Assembly: GCA_902478875.1 (NCBI GenBank)
Contig: CABSMZ010000125.1
Location: forward strand, 1-5,677
DNA from: an uncultured Collinsella sp.
GTDB taxonomy: Bacteria > Actinomycetota > Coriobacteriia > Coriobacteriales > Coriobacteriaceae
Direction: 5' to 3'
DNA: 5,677 nucleotides
The first letter of the stretch is position 1, and each line of letters starts with the position of its first letter. Below, piece after piece: positions 4,618 through 5,677 of this stretch. The position numbers and the translations under genes are program-made. The notes under the pieces are model-generated. The model made no database searches, was not told the origin of the DNA, and worked only from the letters and a program-made list of their open reading frames with translations.

Positions 4618-5631
4618 GTGTCTGAACAGGCAAATAATGGTTGTGCTGACGGCTTTGGCGTGCGTTTGATCGGCTGTGCCGACGATGCGGCTTTGCCCAT
4701 TGGCGTGCACGACTATGCGGAGGCTCTTGGTTGCTGCATGCTGGTTGACAAGACCATGTTTATTGCCGATGTGTTGGACTGCGACGCGTCCGTTGTGGTG
4801 TGCTGTCGACCCGAGGGTTTTGGCAAGAGCATGAACTTGTCGATGCTCAGGGCTTTTCTGGAGCGTCCAGCGGTCGGTCGCTCTGGTCAGCGTTTGTTTG
4901 CCGATGCTCAGATTTGGGATGCGAACGGCGGGCGCTATCGGGATGAGTATGCTTGCTATCCGGTGATATCGCTGGACTTTTCTGGCGCTGGGAGGCGTGG
5001 CCCCGCTGTTGCCGGCGTCGTGCGCGATGCCCTTTCGGGCGAGTGCGCTCGCTTGTTGGCGCTCTTGGAGGCTCCGGATTTAGCTCGAGATAAGGTGCGT
5101 CACATCGAACGTGTCGCGCGTGGCGTGGCGAGCGCGGACGAGGTTGACTCGGTGCTCGGTGTGCTCATAGAGCTGCTGGAGATTGCCTGCGATGAGCAGG
5201 TTGTATTGCTCGTTGATGGGTACGATGCGGCGTGGTCTCGCCGTGCGAGCGCGAGGAACGCTTCCGACGCCGATCCGGCAGAACTACTTGACCGTGCGCT
5301 GTTTGACGCCATTGCCACTGCGCGCGATTCGTTGCGGCTGACGTGTCTGATGGGGGAGTGTTCCGGTCCCGCCGAAGCGGCGCTTTCTTCGCGCGGCTGC
5401 TCGTATTGTCTGACGACGCCGCTGTCGGCGTGGTGTGACCGTTGGTTCGGTTTTTCGGATGCCGAGGTCGAGGCTCTGTTGAATCATGCTGGGCGCGAGG
5501 AATACCTGGATGATGCGCGTGAATGGCTCGAGGGATATCGGTTTGGCAGGGCCTATTGCTCGAGTCCAGAGCGTGTGATCGGTTTTCTGGGCCGAGGCTG
5601 CACGGCGCCTGTGCGTGCCGATCTGTATGGA
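4618..5631 (+). CDS. AAA-ATPase-like family protein (3' truncated by the contig end), degenerate Walker motifs
   Basis: The 338 readable residues match the AAA-ATPase-like family (PF09820 type) that usually precedes a PD-(D/E)XK nuclease-like C-terminal domain (DUF1703). Family marks in order are LPIGVHDYAEAL...MLVDKTMFIADVL (26-53), P-loop RPEGFGKSMNLSML (64-77), CYPVISLDFSG (113-123), Walker B-like VVLLVDGYDA (195-204), FGFSDAEVEALL (277-288) and EWLEGYRFG (302-310). The family normally reads RPRRFGKT and LIDEYD. Here the arginines are EG and the Walker B glutamate is G201, so ATP hydrolysis may be weak or absent. Seventeen cysteines are an unusual number for a cytoplasmic protein. The start is GTG 4618 (or TTG 4615) on ribosome-binding-site evidence. 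The true 3' end is missing: from 5632 the frame enters sequencing adapter, and the TAG at 5671-5673 is not a real stop. The function of the family is not established; roles in mobile elements or defence have been suggested. Confidence 0.8.
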
Positions 5632-5677
5632 CTGTCTCTTATACACATCTCCGAGCCCACGAGACCGTACTAGATCT
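5632..5677. other. Illumina Nextera adapter read-through (synthetic contamination)
   Basis: CTGTCTCTTATACACATCT (5632-5650) is the 19-bp Tn5 mosaic end in the read-through orientation. CCGAGCCCACGAGAC (5651-5665) is the rest of the Nextera read-2 adapter. CGTACTAG (5666-5673) equals the i7 index N702 as read, and ATCT (5674-5677) begins the P7 flank. Biological sequence therefore ends at about 5631. The reading frame through it gives LSLIHISEPTRPY, a false protein tail. Confidence 0.98.

Noticed and set aside
5284..5646. Minus-strand open frame beginning MYKRQ
   Set aside because: Its start codon and first residues are encoded by the reverse complement of the Nextera adapter, and the rest is antisense to the AAA-like gene. 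MYKRQ starts are a known mark of this contamination.
4591..5673. The AAA-like gene as a complete 360-residue protein
   Set aside because: The GTG at 4591 lies upstream of the ribosome binding site, and the last 13 residues and stop codon are adapter. The supported extent is 4618-5631, open at the 3' end.

Overview
The window looks like a piece of a draft genome or metagenome assembly from a GC-rich gut actinobacterium of the class Coriobacteriia, most likely Collinsella or a close relative. That placement is inferred from several features together: sufC-sufB order with a divergent Rrf2-type regulator, strong GGAGG-type ribosome binding sites, a sortase-anchored surface protein with an MPKTG sorting signal, and a divergent copy of the AAA-ATPase-like family that is common in gut bacteria. 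No rRNA, tRNA, CRISPR array or insertion sequence is visible.

Left part (1-1368). The minus strand carries the start of an iron-sulfur cluster assembly (SUF) operon. sufC is complete, and the first 110 codons of sufB follow it after a 12-nt gap and run off the left edge. The 223-bp space between sufC and the rightward regulator gene is rich in symmetry. It has an 8-bp direct repeat in the sufC leader, a TTAGTC-N12-GACTAA dyad overlapping a TTGACT -35 element that faces sufC, and a long nested imperfect palindrome just upstream of the regulator's ribosome binding site.

Middle part (1369-2502). On the plus strand lies an Rrf2/IscR-type regulator with three clustered cysteines, a good candidate for an Fe-S-sensing controller of the suf operon. 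It is followed after 8 nt by a type VII toxin-antitoxin-like pair: a minimal nucleotidyltransferase (MntA type) and an overlapping HEPN-family partner (HepT/HI0074 type). The spacing suggests that all three genes are read as one transcript. The HepT gene is clearly more AT-rich than its surroundings, which suggests acquisition.

Right part (2503-5631). A 594-residue secreted, sortase-anchored protein has an N-terminal globular domain with a lysozyme/transglycosylase-like ES..GYYQF motif and a wall-spanning linker of about 260 residues. It ends at a textbook rho-independent terminator. Next comes a 3'-truncated AAA-ATPase-like protein with altered Walker motifs and many cysteines.

The last 46 bases (5632-5677) are not biological. 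They are the Illumina Nextera mosaic end, the read-2 adapter and an i7 index left by adapter read-through. The apparent stop codon of the last gene, and its last 13 residues, come from this adapter. I found no convincing new multi-gene system. The most rewarding items to follow up are the adapter artefact, the symmetric suf/rrf2 intergenic region, the Rrf2-linked toxin-antitoxin pair, and the ATPase-like protein lacking its Walker B glutamate.
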